Below are positions 1 to 7,767 of a DNA stretch of 64,000 nucleotides, in pieces (the stretch's first letter is position 1; the number at the start of each line of letters is the position of its first letter). The position numbers were made by a program, and so were the translations under genes. The DNA comes from Desulfobulbaceae bacterium DB1 (lineage in GTDB: Bacteria; Desulfobacterota; Desulfobulbia; Desulfobulbales; SURF-16), in contig MQUF01000022.1 in the NCBI GenBank assembly GCA_001914235.1, positions 1 to 64,000 on the forward strand, written 5' to 3'. A model generated the notes under the pieces. The model did no database searches. It worked only from the letters and a program-made list of their open reading frames with translations, and was not told the DNA's origin.

Positions 1-1634
1 TTTCAAATAACATGTTGAAATTTAACAAAAAATATTGCAATATTCGCCTGTCTAAAAACATCACTCTGCAGGTGAAAAAATGAAACGATTTATTCTTGAA
101 CGCTCATCGGACGAATTTTATACCTCTCATTCCGGCCTGGCCCTGATCGGGCTCGGTATCAATCGCTTTACCAGCTTGAACGCCAAGCTGAAAAAGGCGA
201 TACCCGACACCAAGGACATTGCCAATACAGATGTCATTCGCAGTTATCTCGGGCTCCTCTCGCTTGGCAAAAGCGATTTCGAAGCCATTGCCGACATGAA
301 AGACGACAGGTATTTCCAGCAATCACTTGGCATCAAAGCGGTTCCTTCGCCCGAAACCTTGCGCCAGCGCCTTGACGAAACCGCAACAGTTTTTCAGCCA
401 ATTGCTTCCTCCACCTACACGGAGTTCATCCGCAATGCCAAAGGAAAAGTAACCCCCTTGGCCATGGGTCATGTCGCCGTCGATATGGACGTCTTTTGCA
501 TGGACAACTCCGGCACCAAAAAAGAAGGTTCCAAGCATACCTATCACGGTTATGACGGCTATGCGCCAATAGCCGCCTACATGGGAGAGGAAGGCTGGTG
601 TATTAATCTTGAGTTCCGGGAGGGCAGCCAGCACAGCCAAAACAATTTTATTCCTTTTCTGCAGGAAACCATCTCCCGTGCCAAGTCTTTAACCAAAAAG
701 TCACTGTTATTCAGGCTTGACTCCGGACACGATGCTGTCGAGACCCGAGCAACGCTTTATGGCCACAAAAAGGTCGATTACATCCTGAAATGGAATCCCC
801 GCAAGCAGGACCTTCCCGCCTGGCTGGCCCGTGGGCTGCAAGAAGGAGAAGTGAGCGAACCACGACGCGGCAAACGGGTTGCCGTATTCAGTTTCAACCA
901 GCTTCAGGAGCACGAGGGCAAGGAGTTCAGTACCCGCCTGATCGTCCGCGTGATTGAACGTACCATTGACAAACGCGGCCAGTTGCTGCTGGTGCCGGAT
1001 ATAGAACTTGAGGGCTGGTGGACATCCCTTTACCTGCCGGAAAAAGAGATCATCAAGCTCTACCGGGACCACGGCACAAGCGAGCAGTTTCACAGCGAAT
1101 TTAAAACCGACATGGATCTTGAGCGGTTGCCTTCGGGAAAATTTGCGACCAATTCCTTGATCATGTCCTTGGCCGGCTTGGCTTATAACATCTTGCGGTT
1201 TATCGGCCAGCTTGGCCTTCTCGGTGATCGCTCACCAGTGCGCCACTCGGCAAAGCGCAGGAGAATTCGTACCGTTATTCAGGAACTCATGTACCGTGCA
1301 GCCAGACTGATTGAGACCGGCAGGAAACTGAAGCTGCGGTTCAGCCGCCACTGTTGCGCATTTGACTCGTTTCAGGCCGTTTATAACCGGCTTGCCTTTG
1401 GCTAATGCAAGAACAGAAGAGAAATTTGCCGGAAAGTGGCTGAACAGCAGGCCCTGCCGGGAAAATACGCCTAAAAACAGGCAAATATAGCAATTTTTCA
1501 AAGAACAACGGGGACGATGTCCCAATTTACCAGCAATATGCTGGCAATATATAAATTTCTGGCGGTCGCGGTGTTGAAATTTTTTCGCGCCCCACAATTT
1601 TTAGGGAGAATCCGGGATACCTCACGGATTCAGG
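1..1634 (+). mobile_element. IS1380-family insertion sequence (left end not resolved)
   Basis: The element contains one full transposase gene. Its right end is placed at about 1634. The inward sequence there, read on the minus strand, starts CCTGAATCCGTGAGG, as expected of an IS1380-type terminal repeat. Beyond it the reading frame of an AlbA_2-type gene resumes on the minus strand. The left terminal repeat is either at or beyond the window edge, so no target duplication can be checked. The 1406-1634 stretch between transposase and right end holds no gene; it includes a short palindrome around TTGCCAGCATATTGCTGG. Confidence 0.7.
80..1405 (+). CDS. IS1380-family DDE transposase
   Basis: A 441-residue protein with the layout of IS1380-type transposases (transposase DDE group 1). 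An N-terminal region contains SYLGLLSLGKSDFEAI. A catalytic region follows with DMDVFCMDNSG near residue 140 and LFRLDSGHDA near 212. The C-terminal part has GTSEQFHSEFKTDMDLERLP around residue 333, which should carry the acidic catalytic residue. The length is usual for the family and no frameshift is visible, so the copy may be active. It would cut and paste its own element. Family assignment is from sequence pattern; the exact catalytic triad was not aligned. Confidence 0.9.
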   Translation: MKRFILERSSDEFYTSHSGLALIGLGINRFTSLNAKLKKAIPDTKDIANTDVIRSYLGLLSLGKSDFEAIADMKDDRYFQQSLGIKAVPSPETLRQRLDETATVFQPIASSTYTEFIRNAKGKVTPLAMGHVAVDMDVFCMDNSGTKKEGSKHTYHGYDGYAPIAAYMGEEGWCINLEFREGSQHSQNNFIPFLQETISRAKSLTKKSLLFRLDSGHDAVETRATLYGHKKVDYILKWNPRKQDLPAWLARGLQEGEVSEPRRGKRVAVFSFNQLQEHEGKEFSTRLIVRVIERTIDKRGQLLLVPDIELEGWWTSLYLPEKEIIKLYRDHGTSEQFHSEFKTDMDLERLPSGKFATNSLIMSLAGLAYNILRFIGQLGLLGDRSPVRHSAKRRRIRTVIQELMYRAARLIETGRKLKLRFSRHCCAFDSFQAVYNRLAFG

Positions 1635-2087
1635 TTTTAATCTTGCCCTCATCCAGATCTTCAATACCCAAACCACTTACTTGGTTGTCCCAGCGCAGTG
1701 CGTCACGGTTTCTGGCAAGAATCAGGTTTTCCAGTTCCTTAGAACTCAGTTGCCGGTCTTCATCAGCCACTCGCATGTAGGCGCGGCCATAGGCGAGAAA
1801 TAGGGGCCATCCTTGCCGTTGAATGCAACCTTGATGCAGGTTGCCTTATTAATAGTTTCGAAACTCACATGAGGAAAAATTCTGGGTTCGATGCGGGCAG
1901 CTATTGACTGGGAGAGGTCCCGCAGGGTTTTTTCGTTCGCCTCCAGCCCCACGGCCTTGCCGTCATTGCTCATACCGAACCACAGTTCACCGGCGCCATG
2001 TTTATTCAGAATGGCAGCGATTGAAACAAGGCCGGCCTTGAGCTGAGAAAGGCTTTTCTTAAATTCAACTGTTTCATTTTCTTGCAT
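1635..2087 (-). pseudogene. AlbA_2/schlafen-type ATP-binding regulator, N-terminal remnant
   Basis: The minus-strand frame from 2087 begins MQENETVEFKKSLSQLKAG and continues through LWFGMSNDGKAVGL, the usual start of AlbA_2 (divergent AAA_4, RecG-like regulator) proteins. Near 1797 the frame shifts. In the next frame the homologous sequence continues as AYGRAYMRVADEDRQLSSKE and runs to about 1640, where the IS1380 end cuts it off. About 1 base is missing at the shift, and the whole C-terminal half is gone. The same gene type, in the same orientation, is present at the right edge of the window. Proteins of this family bind DNA and regulate transcription; this copy cannot be functional. Confidence 0.75.
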
Positions 2088-2374
2088 GTGTTATACCCAG
2101 TTACCAGGAGCCTTCATCGCTATTATTGGTTATTCCTGTTGATAGGGCCAGTGGTTCCTTTTTGAGTTTATTATCCTATGTACAGAATAAGGCACTCTGA
2201 TTGCCATAGAAAATACGAATGGTTCTGTCAATCTGTTTATGTTTCTTATCTGGCTGAAAACATGACCTGTTTCTTCGTTTCTTCCAACACGCCGTTTCTT
2301 CTTTCTTCCGGTCGCTGACCGGGTTTCTTGGTTTATTCGTTCCTTCCAATTTGCGGACAAGGATTTTTCAATTG
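2088..2374. other. Intergenic stretch, no convincing gene
   Basis: There is a 76-codon open frame on the minus strand (2130-2360), but it shows no domain, no good ribosome site and a low-complexity basic composition. A short palindrome CCGGTCGCTGACCGG lies near 2318. It may be part of a transcription end for the AbiE operon to the right, but no T-run supports this. Confidence 0.4.
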
Positions 2375-3340
2375 CTACAGTCCCTTATGTTTTCGGACAT
2401 TGACCGCCTTCCACTCGAGAAGTGGTTGTTTCTGAATACGCTGTTGCAGGGTGGTGTCACTGGTCAGAATTGTCGAATCAATTTCTCCATGATCAAGCAG
2501 CAGATCAAGAAATTCATTTTCATTTGGTTCCAGGGGAAGAACGACTGAAAGGGCTTTCTTGCACTCTCCGACTAAATTATTTGCCCAGATCTCTCTGCCC
2601 TGCCCGCCAACAGCGTTTTCCCTGAGAACCGGGAGCAGGCTGTTTTCAAGTTCCTGTACACTGAAATTGACATCACCAATTGATACATTCCGCCAGTCTT
2701 TTCTATTCATGGCGCCATAAAGAACAAAGGCTAAGCGGAGCATAGCAGAGTCCAGCTTTTGCTGAGTCAGGAGCAGGTGGACATCAAAAAGATCCCGGCT
2801 TGCCTGCCTGGCAAGGAGCGCTGCTATTTTACCGGCTGCTATCTCATGGATATCCAGAATCGGTACCGCGGAAGCCTGATATGACCCGATGGGATGAGAA
2901 TCCATCAAGCCTATCGGCCACAGAGGCACACGAAACATGAAGTTCAGGTCAACTTCCAGGTTCCCGGACTGGGTGAGGCTGCTTTCATAGCTCATTCGCC
3001 ATTTTCCTCCGGCATGATCCGTGGGTAGACGGCGAAGGGTGAACCCTTCTCTTGCACAAACGGCGGCAACAGCCTCTTCGAGCTTTGGCCGCTCTTCGAG
3101 CATCGTTTCCCTGTCTGGTGCTCCGACATAATTGAGATCTATATCAACTGATAGCCTCGGCACATCAAAATAGAAAAGATTGAGAGCAGTCCCGCCCTTG
3201 AGGGCTAAACGACCCTCAATAAAAGGGTGGCCCTGGAATGCTTCAAGAAGGTTGAGAAGATGAATCACCTTCTCCAGAATCTCTGGCCGAAACCCAGTTG
3301 CCTGCGCTTCGCGATGCAGTTTTTCCCTTGAAACTTTCAC
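2375..3340 (-). CDS. AbiEii/AbiGii-type nucleotidyltransferase toxin
   Basis: About 321 residues. It has the AbiEii signature: a glycine-rich LALKGGTALNLFYFDVPRL followed by SVDIDLNYVG (nucleotidyltransferase GG-S/T plus DxD metal site). These are followed by a helical region typical of type IV toxins. AbiEii proteins transfer nucleotides onto tRNA or other targets and cause growth arrest or phage abortive infection. The start is taken as GTG at 3340, because AGGAGG lies 4 bases upstream and the GTG overlaps the ATGTGA end of the antitoxin gene. A longer open frame from 3394 lies inside the antitoxin gene and is unlikely. Full length, with no damage visible. Confidence 0.9.
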   Translation of the reverse strand: MKVSREKLHREAQATGFRPEILEKVIHLLNLLEAFQGHPFIEGRLALKGGTALNLFYFDVPRLSVDIDLNYVGAPDRETMLEERPKLEEAVAAVCAREGFTLRRLPTDHAGGKWRMSYESSLTQSGNLEVDLNFMFRVPLWPIGLMDSHPIGSYQASAVPILDIHEIAAGKIAALLARQASRDLFDVHLLLTQQKLDSAMLRLAFVLYGAMNRKDWRNVSIGDVNFSVQELENSLLPVLRENAVGGQGREIWANNLVGECKKALSVVLPLEPNENEFLDLLLDHGEIDSTILTSDTTLQQRIQKQPLLEWKAVNVRKHKGL

Positions 3341-4131
3341 ATAACCTCCTGCCAGGAACGATCCAGGATTGATTCCGGAACCATAAGATTCCATGATTTA
3401 ACCAGGCGCCCGGATTTGCCGCGTTCAAAATACTGCGGTCTTTTGGGTTTGTGCCTGCGAAGCTGTTCAAGATGTTGATCCCTCACCATAAGCGTATCCT
3501 GGTGCTGTTCAAGAAAGAAGCCCACCCGGGATATGGTTGTGGCATTATGGAGCTGCAGGGCATATTCAATCACCATTTTTAAATCAAAGAATTCCACTCC
3601 TTCCAGAGATCTCCAGATTTCTTCCCAGCTCCCCCCCAGGCGTGGCCGATCCAGAAGGTCGACCAGAGTCCTTTCCAGACTTGTGACTTTTATGTCCAGC
3701 CCATTATGGTCCACGGTTTTGACACCAGGCTGCAGAGGATTTTTTAATTTCCCAGGAGGGCGAATGCCGGAAAAGGTATACGATCTGAAGGTGGTGTGAC
3801 GTCCTCCTTGGCAGGTCAGATATTGATACTGCGTAAACACGGAATAGGCCTTGCCGTGAAATTCTAAAGCTGTGTGATAGGCCAGTACTGCATCATCGGT
3901 CATTTTTGCCGCTATGAGGTATGGATCGGCCGGGCATGTTTCGGGTTTCATGCCAAGCGGAACCGTCATATAGAGTCCTCTCCGGATGCGTAACAGGTTG
4001 CCCTGCTTGACATGGTATTTCAGAAGAGACTCTTTTGTTTTTACATTGCTGCTCCCTCCGGCTTCCAGAAACCTTGTGAATTCGGCGTGGGTGAATACCG
4101 GATGGGTGGCAAAGAATTCTTTGGTGCGCAT
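3337..4131 (-). CDS. AbiEi-type antitoxin/transcriptional repressor
   Basis: 264 residues with an N-terminal winged-helix region (HAEFTRFLEAGG, then LLKYHVKQGNLLRIRRGLY) and the AbiEi_1 core with YHTALEFHGKAYSVF and TSLERTLVDLLDRP. In the family this protein represses its own promoter and neutralises the nucleotidyltransferase toxin without direct contact (type IV). The gene directly precedes and overlaps the toxin gene, so translation is probably coupled. A 13-base palindrome, GTAATATTATTAC, lies 35-47 bases upstream of the start and is a likely operator. Confidence 0.9.
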   Translation of the reverse strand: MRTKEFFATHPVFTHAEFTRFLEAGGSSNVKTKESLLKYHVKQGNLLRIRRGLYMTVPLGMKPETCPADPYLIAAKMTDDAVLAYHTALEFHGKAYSVFTQYQYLTCQGGRHTTFRSYTFSGIRPPGKLKNPLQPGVKTVDHNGLDIKVTSLERTLVDLLDRPRLGGSWEEIWRSLEGVEFFDLKMVIEYALQLHNATTISRVGFFLEQHQDTLMVRDQHLEQLRRHKPKRPQYFERGKSGRLVKSWNLMVPESILDRSWQEVM

Positions 4132-4162
4132 CGAATCACCATGTTTAATATTTTTTCAGAAA

Positions 4163-4181
4163 CAGGTAATATTATTACTGG
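4163..4181. promoter_or_regulatory. Probable AbiEi operator palindrome
   Basis: The perfect palindrome GTAATA-T-TATTAC at 4166-4178 sits just upstream of the AbiEi start at 4131. AbiEi proteins bind inverted repeats in their own promoter, so this is the best operator candidate. Binding is inferred from position and symmetry only. Confidence 0.5.
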
Positions 4182-4350
4182 TGCATAAATAATATGTCAA
4201 AGGATATCTTGGTTTTTCCGTGGATTAATTTGCAGAAATGACACGATACACGTAAAAAAATACCTTGTATTGATATGTTCTGGAAGATTGGAAATAAGTG
4301 TCACGCTTTAGTGCTGCGCGTCAATATAAAAATGTACCATTTGAGGATAA

Positions 4351-4386
4351 TACAAGTAACCCGTAATTTTTTTAGGGTTACTTGTA
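4351..4386. repeat. Perfect 12-bp inverted repeat beside the partition genes
   Basis: TACAAGTAACCC (4351-4362) and GGGTTACTTGTA (4375-4386) are exact reverse complements separated by a 12-base loop that includes a run of T. The repeat lies 37 bases downstream of the ribbon-helix-helix gene of the ParA pair. It could be a centromere-like site or a bidirectional terminator; the T-rich loop is not placed as in a normal terminator tail. The rest of 4132-4422 is AT-rich and shows no gene. Confidence 0.6.
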
Positions 4387-4422
4387 CAATTTTCAAGCTG
4401 CACCTGCATCCATCTCCGGATT

Positions 4423-4743
4423 TCATCCCCGGCCGGTCATCCTGGCGATTTCCTTTTCGATCTCCGGGGTAATCTTTTCGATGATGAAGGAGGTCATGTT
4501 GTAGGGGGTGTAATTGGTGATGTGTTTGAGCTTCAGGTACAGTGGCTCCGGCATCTTGAGAAGAACCTGTTTCATGACATCCTCGCGCACATATGGTTCC
4601 TCCCAGGGGTAGACCGTTTGGATCGGAGCGGGCGGGGCGATAGTCGGCTGCACGGCGCCGGCGGCAAAGGCGTCCAGGGCCGCGTCCTTGTCTTTTGCTG
4701 CCGGCACGCCGCGCAGGGGGCTGCTTTTCTTTTTAGTCACCAT
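4423..4743 (-). CDS. Ribbon-helix-helix partition/DNA-binding protein
   Basis: A 106-residue basic protein with a disordered N-terminal half rich in A and P (residues 1-45). The C-terminal ribbon-helix-helix pattern has the strand VLLKMPEPLYLKLKHI followed by two helices (NMTSFIIEKITPEIEKEI). Its start overlaps the 3' end of the parA-like gene by 11 bases, the usual ParA-ParB/CopG arrangement on plasmids. By context it binds the centromere site and stimulates the ParA ATPase, and may also repress the operon. The family name could not be fixed more closely. Confidence 0.7.
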   Translation of the reverse strand: MVTKKKSSPLRGVPAAKDKDAALDAFAAGAVQPTIAPPAPIQTVYPWEEPYVREDVMKQVLLKMPEPLYLKLKHITNYTPYNMTSFIIEKITPEIEKEIARMTGRG

Positions 4744-5383
4744 AGATCTCCTCGTACAATTGGTTCATTTCGTTAACCGCCTTGCGGTCCTGGCCGTACT
4801 CGACCACGGCCAGGCCGTCTCTGGCCGCCTTGCGGAAGGCGATGCGGTCCCGGATCATGGATTGGGCCAGGGTCAGATGCTGAAAATTTTCCCGGGTGAT
4901 GAATTCCCGGGTCTCCCGGTCCTCCCGGATGGCCGGATTGGTGGCGACCCGGTTGATGACGATGAAGGCGGCAAGTTCTTCGTTCAACCCCTTTGCCATC
5001 TCCACCAGGGTATCCATCTGGCGGATAGTCCAGATGTCAAACTGGAAGGGCTGCACCGGTATGTAGGCCCGGTCGGCCACGCCGAGGGCGTAGCGCAGCT
5101 CCATGGAATCGCGGCCGCCGGCATCGATGATGATCTCGTCGTATCGTTCAGCCAGATCACGGACCTGGGCCGGCAGGCCCTTGCCGAATTTCTGCACACA
5201 GGCCACCCGGGGCTCGATGTTTTCCTCATCCCGGACCGTGGCCCAGAAGGAGGCTGTCCCTTGCCGGTCGGTGTCCAGCAGTAGTACGTCCTTTCCCTTC
5301 ATGGCCAGCATGGCCGCGATGTTGACCGCCAGAGTCGTCTTGCCGGTGCCGCCTTTTTCTCCGCCGAAAACTGTGATGCTCAT
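4733..5383 (-). CDS. parA: ParA-family partition ATPase
   Basis: 216 residues with the deviant Walker A motif KGGTGKTT at residues 10-17 (signature lysine K10). It also has the Walker A-prime-like LLLDTDRQGTASFW and the Walker B region DEIIIDAGGRDSMELR. It is a short ParA/MinD-type ATPase without an N-terminal HTH domain, as in type Ib partition systems. Such proteins separate plasmid copies with a small DNA-binding partner, here the overlapping downstream gene. AT-rich repeats upstream probably hold the promoter and operator. Confidence 0.9.
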   Translation of the reverse strand: MSITVFGGEKGGTGKTTLAVNIAAMLAMKGKDVLLLDTDRQGTASFWATVRDEENIEPRVACVQKFGKGLPAQVRDLAERYDEIIIDAGGRDSMELRYALGVADRAYIPVQPFQFDIWTIRQMDTLVEMAKGLNEELAAFIVINRVATNPAIREDRETREFITRENFQHLTLAQSMIRDRIAFRKAARDGLAVVEYGQDRKAVNEMNQLYEEIYGD

Positions 5384-5400
5384 AGCATAACCCCATCAAA

Positions 5401-5431
5401 GTATATACGATATATATAGTCTATATTATTT
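5401..5431 (-). promoter_or_regulatory. AT-rich repeat region upstream of parA
   Basis: Three TATATA-like boxes occur at about 10-base intervals (starting near 5402, 5411 and 5422) just upstream of the parA start. Helically phased short repeats are typical operators or centromeres for ribbon-helix-helix partition proteins. The role is inferred from position. Confidence 0.45.
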
Positions 5432-5455
5432 AGCCGATACAGAATGTACAGGCAA

Positions 5456-5500
5456 TAAAAAAACGGCTGCCCAACCACAAAGGTTGGAAACAGCCGTTTT
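5456..5500 (-). terminator. Intrinsic terminator after the ardC-like gene
   Basis: On the minus strand a hairpin has the outer stem ACGGCTG/CAGCCGT and the inner stem CCAACC/GGTTGG around a short loop. It is followed by a run of seven T (5462-5456). It starts 18 bases after the stop of the ArdC-like gene. Confidence 0.85.
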
Positions 5501-5517
5501 GCGTTACATGGTTTCGT

Positions 5518-6168
5518 TCATGCCGCTTCGGGAAGATTCTCTTCTTCCCCCGCAGCCAGGCCGGCCTTGTCCAGGACAAAGTCGGCGGCGTTCTGCGCCT
5601 TGGCTGCGGCGGTGAAGATCGCCCGGTTGTCGCCTTTGAGGATCTGCAGCCAGGAATTGATGTATTCCGGGTAACGCATCTCCTCGAAAGGGATAGCGGT
5701 TGCGGTGCCCAGGAAGGCGGCGCCGATCTCGGCCACCAGTTCCTCGAAGGCATAGTCATTGTCGCCGAAGCGTTTGCCGAAGGTCCGGGCCAGCCGGGCC
5801 GGATGTCCGGTCCAGTGGATGATTTCGTGATAGGCGGTGGAGTAATAGAAATCGAGATTCTCGAAGGCGGTGCGCGGCGGCAGGTTGATCCTGTCGGCGG
5901 ACGGCACATAACAGGCCCGGCCACCTCCATGTTTCAGCACGGGCAGGGTCAGGATCCTTTCCGCCATTTCATTGTCTTCCTGACCAACGACCGCGCCGGG
6001 TGCAAGGGCGGGAAGATCGAGCCCTTCGCACTGCTCCACGTTGAAGACCGTGTAAGCCCTGGCAAAGGGGATAACCTTCTGTTGCCTGTTTTCATCCGGC
6101 TCCGGGTCAAAATCGGGTGGATCGCTCTCTGCCCGCAGGGGCAGGAATTTCCAGAAGATGACATGCAC
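5518..6168 (-). CDS. ArdC-like antirestriction metallopeptidase, N-terminally truncated
   Basis: 216 residues containing the zinc-peptidase domain of ArdC/DUF1738 proteins. HEIIHWTG (zinc ligands H114 and H118) is followed by EELVAEIGAAFL, which supplies the third ligand, and INSWLQIL near the C terminus. Intact ArdC proteins carry an N-terminal single-strand DNA-binding domain of about 80-100 residues. Here the homologous frame can be followed back only through IRKGEKGVHVIFW to a TAA at about 6202, so that domain is missing. The cut lies about 80 bases from the tRNA-Leu fragment. ArdC proteins protect incoming plasmid DNA from restriction. Whether the short form works is unknown; the ATG at 6168 has no clear ribosome site. 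Confidence 0.75.
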   Translation of the reverse strand: MHVIFWKFLPLRAESDPPDFDPEPDENRQQKVIPFARAYTVFNVEQCEGLDLPALAPGAVVGQEDNEMAERILTLPVLKHGGGRACYVPSADRINLPPRTAFENLDFYYSTAYHEIIHWTGHPARLARTFGKRFGDNDYAFEELVAEIGAAFLGTATAIPFEEMRYPEYINSWLQILKGDNRAIFTAAAKAQNAADFVLDKAGLAAGEEENLPEAA

Positions 6169-6279
6169 GCCTTTCTCACCCTTCCTGATGCTGAGAGTGG
6201 CGAATTAGCCTTTCCTGGACATGGAAAGATGGCTCTCTCCCCGGACCTGAAAAAAATACGAGAACTTGAGAAAAGTTAC

Positions 6280-6336
6280 TGGTGCCCGGAGCGAGAATCG
6301 AACTCGCACAGCTACAAAGAGCCGAGGGATTTTAAG
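6280..6336 (-). other. 3' fragment of tRNA-Leu(TAA): element attachment site
   Basis: Read on the minus strand, the sequence runs from an anticodon loop (CTTAAAATCCCTCGGC) through a variable arm, the T-arm GTTCGATTC and the acceptor TCCGGGCACCA. It closely matches the 3' part of bacterial tRNA-Leu(UAA). No 5' half able to pair with it lies upstream, so this is not a working tRNA gene. Integrases of mobile elements often recombine at the anticodon or T loop and leave such a fragment at one end. By its orientation, the element lies at higher coordinates. Confidence 0.8.
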
Positions 6337-6395
6337 TGTGTTGCTTAGCAACTCGTAACATATCGCAATTAATAAGTTTTATATTTTAAATATAT

Positions 6396-6422
6396 CTATT
6401 TGTTCCATTTTTGTTCCATCTG
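6396..6422. repeat. Tandem TTGTTCCAT repeats near the attachment site
   Basis: TTTGTTCCAT and TTTTGTTCCAT occur back to back about 60 bases from the tRNA fragment, inside an AT-rich stretch. Short direct repeats beside att cores often act as integrase arm sites. That role is inferred. Confidence 0.4.
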
Positions 6423-6519
6423 CCCAAGAATAGCTGACAAAGAAAACGTCACCTGAATATCTTGAACGGCCGGACAATCTTTCCGCCCTCGCTTCTTTCC
6501 CATTGATCCGCGGGAAGTT

Positions 6520-7101
6520 TTATGCGGATTTCTGAATCCGGTCTTTTTCAAAAGCCAGCGCTTTTTCCAGGCTGGCGATCCGTGCTTCCATTTCCTTCAT
6601 CTGGTTCTGTAACTTCAGGTTTTCGTTCTTCATGCTGACCGATTCATGAAAAGCATCGATCAATTCCGTCAGCATATCGCGAAAACGGGTGTTCGATTCC
6701 AGAATCTCCACAACCTTCAGGATTTTTTCTGAAATACCGGACCGAGAATCCCTGGATTTTCTAGGCGACTTAAATCCAACAACGCTTTTGTCCCAGATGG
6801 CATCGTCAAGCGGAGGCGCCGAAATCTCTTCCCCACCTTTCATTTTCAACGAAGTCTCACCTTTAGCCTTGCCGAGAAGGCCTCGCCCCAGAGCAAGCAT
6901 GCTCTCGTAGGTCATATTGAAATGACCGGCAATCTTGGCCCGAACCTCTTCCGAGCCTGGTTTGCGGCCTTTGACAATGGCATTGAGATAGCCCCGGTCA
7001 ATGTTTTGTTGGCCCGCAAGACGACTTTGCGCTCCTCGCCCCTCCTGAGTCAATAAATGAACCAGTGCTGCCTGGAATTGTTGTGTAACTGATTGATCCA
7101 T
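6520..7101 (-). CDS. HTH repressor-like protein with C-terminal coiled coil
   Basis: 193 residues. The N-terminal half resembles a Cro/CI-type helix-turn-helix: SRLAGQQNIDRGYLNAIVKG, then VRAKIAGHFNMTYESMLALG. Residues 60-110 are a polar linker. Residues 125-190 are predicted helical, ending in a coiled coil (MKNENLKLQNQMKEMEARIA). This is the layout of phage and element repressors. It is divergent from the small HTH gene at 7212 and shares a 110-base control region with it, so it probably regulates both. No specific name can be given. Confidence 0.75.
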   Translation of the reverse strand: MDQSVTQQFQAALVHLLTQEGRGAQSRLAGQQNIDRGYLNAIVKGRKPGSEEVRAKIAGHFNMTYESMLALGRGLLGKAKGETSLKMKGGEEISAPPLDDAIWDKSVVGFKSPRKSRDSRSGISEKILKVVEILESNTRFRDMLTELIDAFHESVSMKNENLKLQNQMKEMEARIASLEKALAFEKDRIQKSA

Positions 7102-7205
7102 AGGTCAACAATAGACCATATGCTCAACAAATGGAAGGGAAAACTTAAATTTCCTCTTTTGTTATAAATTTTTGTTGACATGATAGACTATTTTTAATAA
7201 CAAAA
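7102..7205. promoter_or_regulatory. Divergent promoter/operator region
   Basis: TTGTTGA followed by CAT and TCTAT-like boxes occurs twice in opposite orientation: at 7130-7111 on the minus strand (TTGTTGAGCATATGGTCTAT) and at 7172-7191 on the plus strand (TTGTTGACATGATAGACTA). The plus copy includes a -35 TTGACA (7175-7180) with a -10 candidate TAACAA 17 bases on. This is the pattern expected for a repressor controlling two divergent genes. Confidence 0.6.
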
Positions 7206-7211
7206 TTGGCC

Positions 7212-7433
7212 ATGAAGACTACATCGGAAAAAATTACACAAAAAGAGATAGCCAAATCGGCACAAATTGGGCCTGATTTTTTGAGTCATATTATTCGTGG
7301 CCGACGGCGTTGTCCTCCGTCAGTTGCCTTGCGACTTGAGGAAGCGACAGGTATCAGCAGGGTGACTTGGGTGTGGGGCAGCCCAGAGGAAATCAGATCG
7401 GCACTCACTGAACACCTCTCAAAAGCAGGATGA
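7212..7433 (+). CDS. Small Cro-like HTH regulator
   Basis: About 73 residues, nearly all one helix-turn-helix domain: TQKEIAKSAQIGPDFLSHII as the HTH core, then CPPSVALRLEEATGISRVTW. This matches small Cro/YdaS-type regulators. An in-frame TTG at 7206 is an alternative start, but the ATG at 7212 fits better. It faces the repressor gene across shared operators and precedes the excisionase-like and trfA genes, so it may switch on or limit the replication module. Confidence 0.75.
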   Translation: MKTTSEKITQKEIAKSAQIGPDFLSHIIRGRRRCPPSVALRLEEATGISRVTWVWGSPEEIRSALTEHLSKAG

Positions 7434-7436
7434 GTA

Positions 7437-7760
7437 ATGGATATTGAATCCCGTCTCGCAGCCATAGAGGAGAGCCAGCGTGAAATACTCAGATTGTTGA
7501 GCAATGGGAATAATTCTTCGCCAATGATCATGAACCTGAAGCAGGCGGCGGACTACGCCGGTTATTCACCGGACCATTTCCGCCGGTTGGCTGTTGAGCA
7601 CCGCATTATCCCTTTTTCCAGACCGTCCGGTCAGCAAAAAGGCAAGTTATTGTTTAGGAAAGCAGATCTGGACAAATTTCTGGACTCGTCAATAAAAGGG
7701 GAAAAAGAATTGAAACAACCAGGCCGCAAGAGAAAATCAAAAAATATTCGGTTGTGGTGA
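7437..7760 (+). CDS. Excisionase/AlpA-like winged-helix DNA-binding protein
   Basis: 107 residues. A short N-terminal coiled segment (MDIESRLAAIEESQREILRL) is followed by a MerR/Xis-like domain. LKQAADYAGYSPDHFRRLAV is the helix-turn-helix, and KLLFRKADLDKFLDSS is the wing with the typical R-x-DLD motif. The tail is strongly basic. Such proteins help excision of integrated elements or regulate their genes. It starts 3 bases after the upstream HTH gene and is followed closely by trfA, so the three probably form one operon. Confidence 0.75.
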   Translation: MDIESRLAAIEESQREILRLLSNGNNSSPMIMNLKQAADYAGYSPDHFRRLAVEHRIIPFSRPSGQQKGKLLFRKADLDKFLDSSIKGEKELKQPGRKRKSKNIRLW

Positions 7761-7767
7761 AAACAGC

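Noticed and set aside
2130-2360. A 76-codon minus-strand frame
   Set aside because: No ribosome site, no domain and an unusual composition.
5949-6179. Alternative frame of 76 codons over the ardC start
   Set aside because: It reads in another frame of the ArdC gene, which keeps the HEIIH motif in its own frame.
6280-6336. A functional tRNA-Leu gene
   Set aside because: The 5' acceptor, D arm and half of the anticodon stem are missing upstream, so only the 3' part is present.
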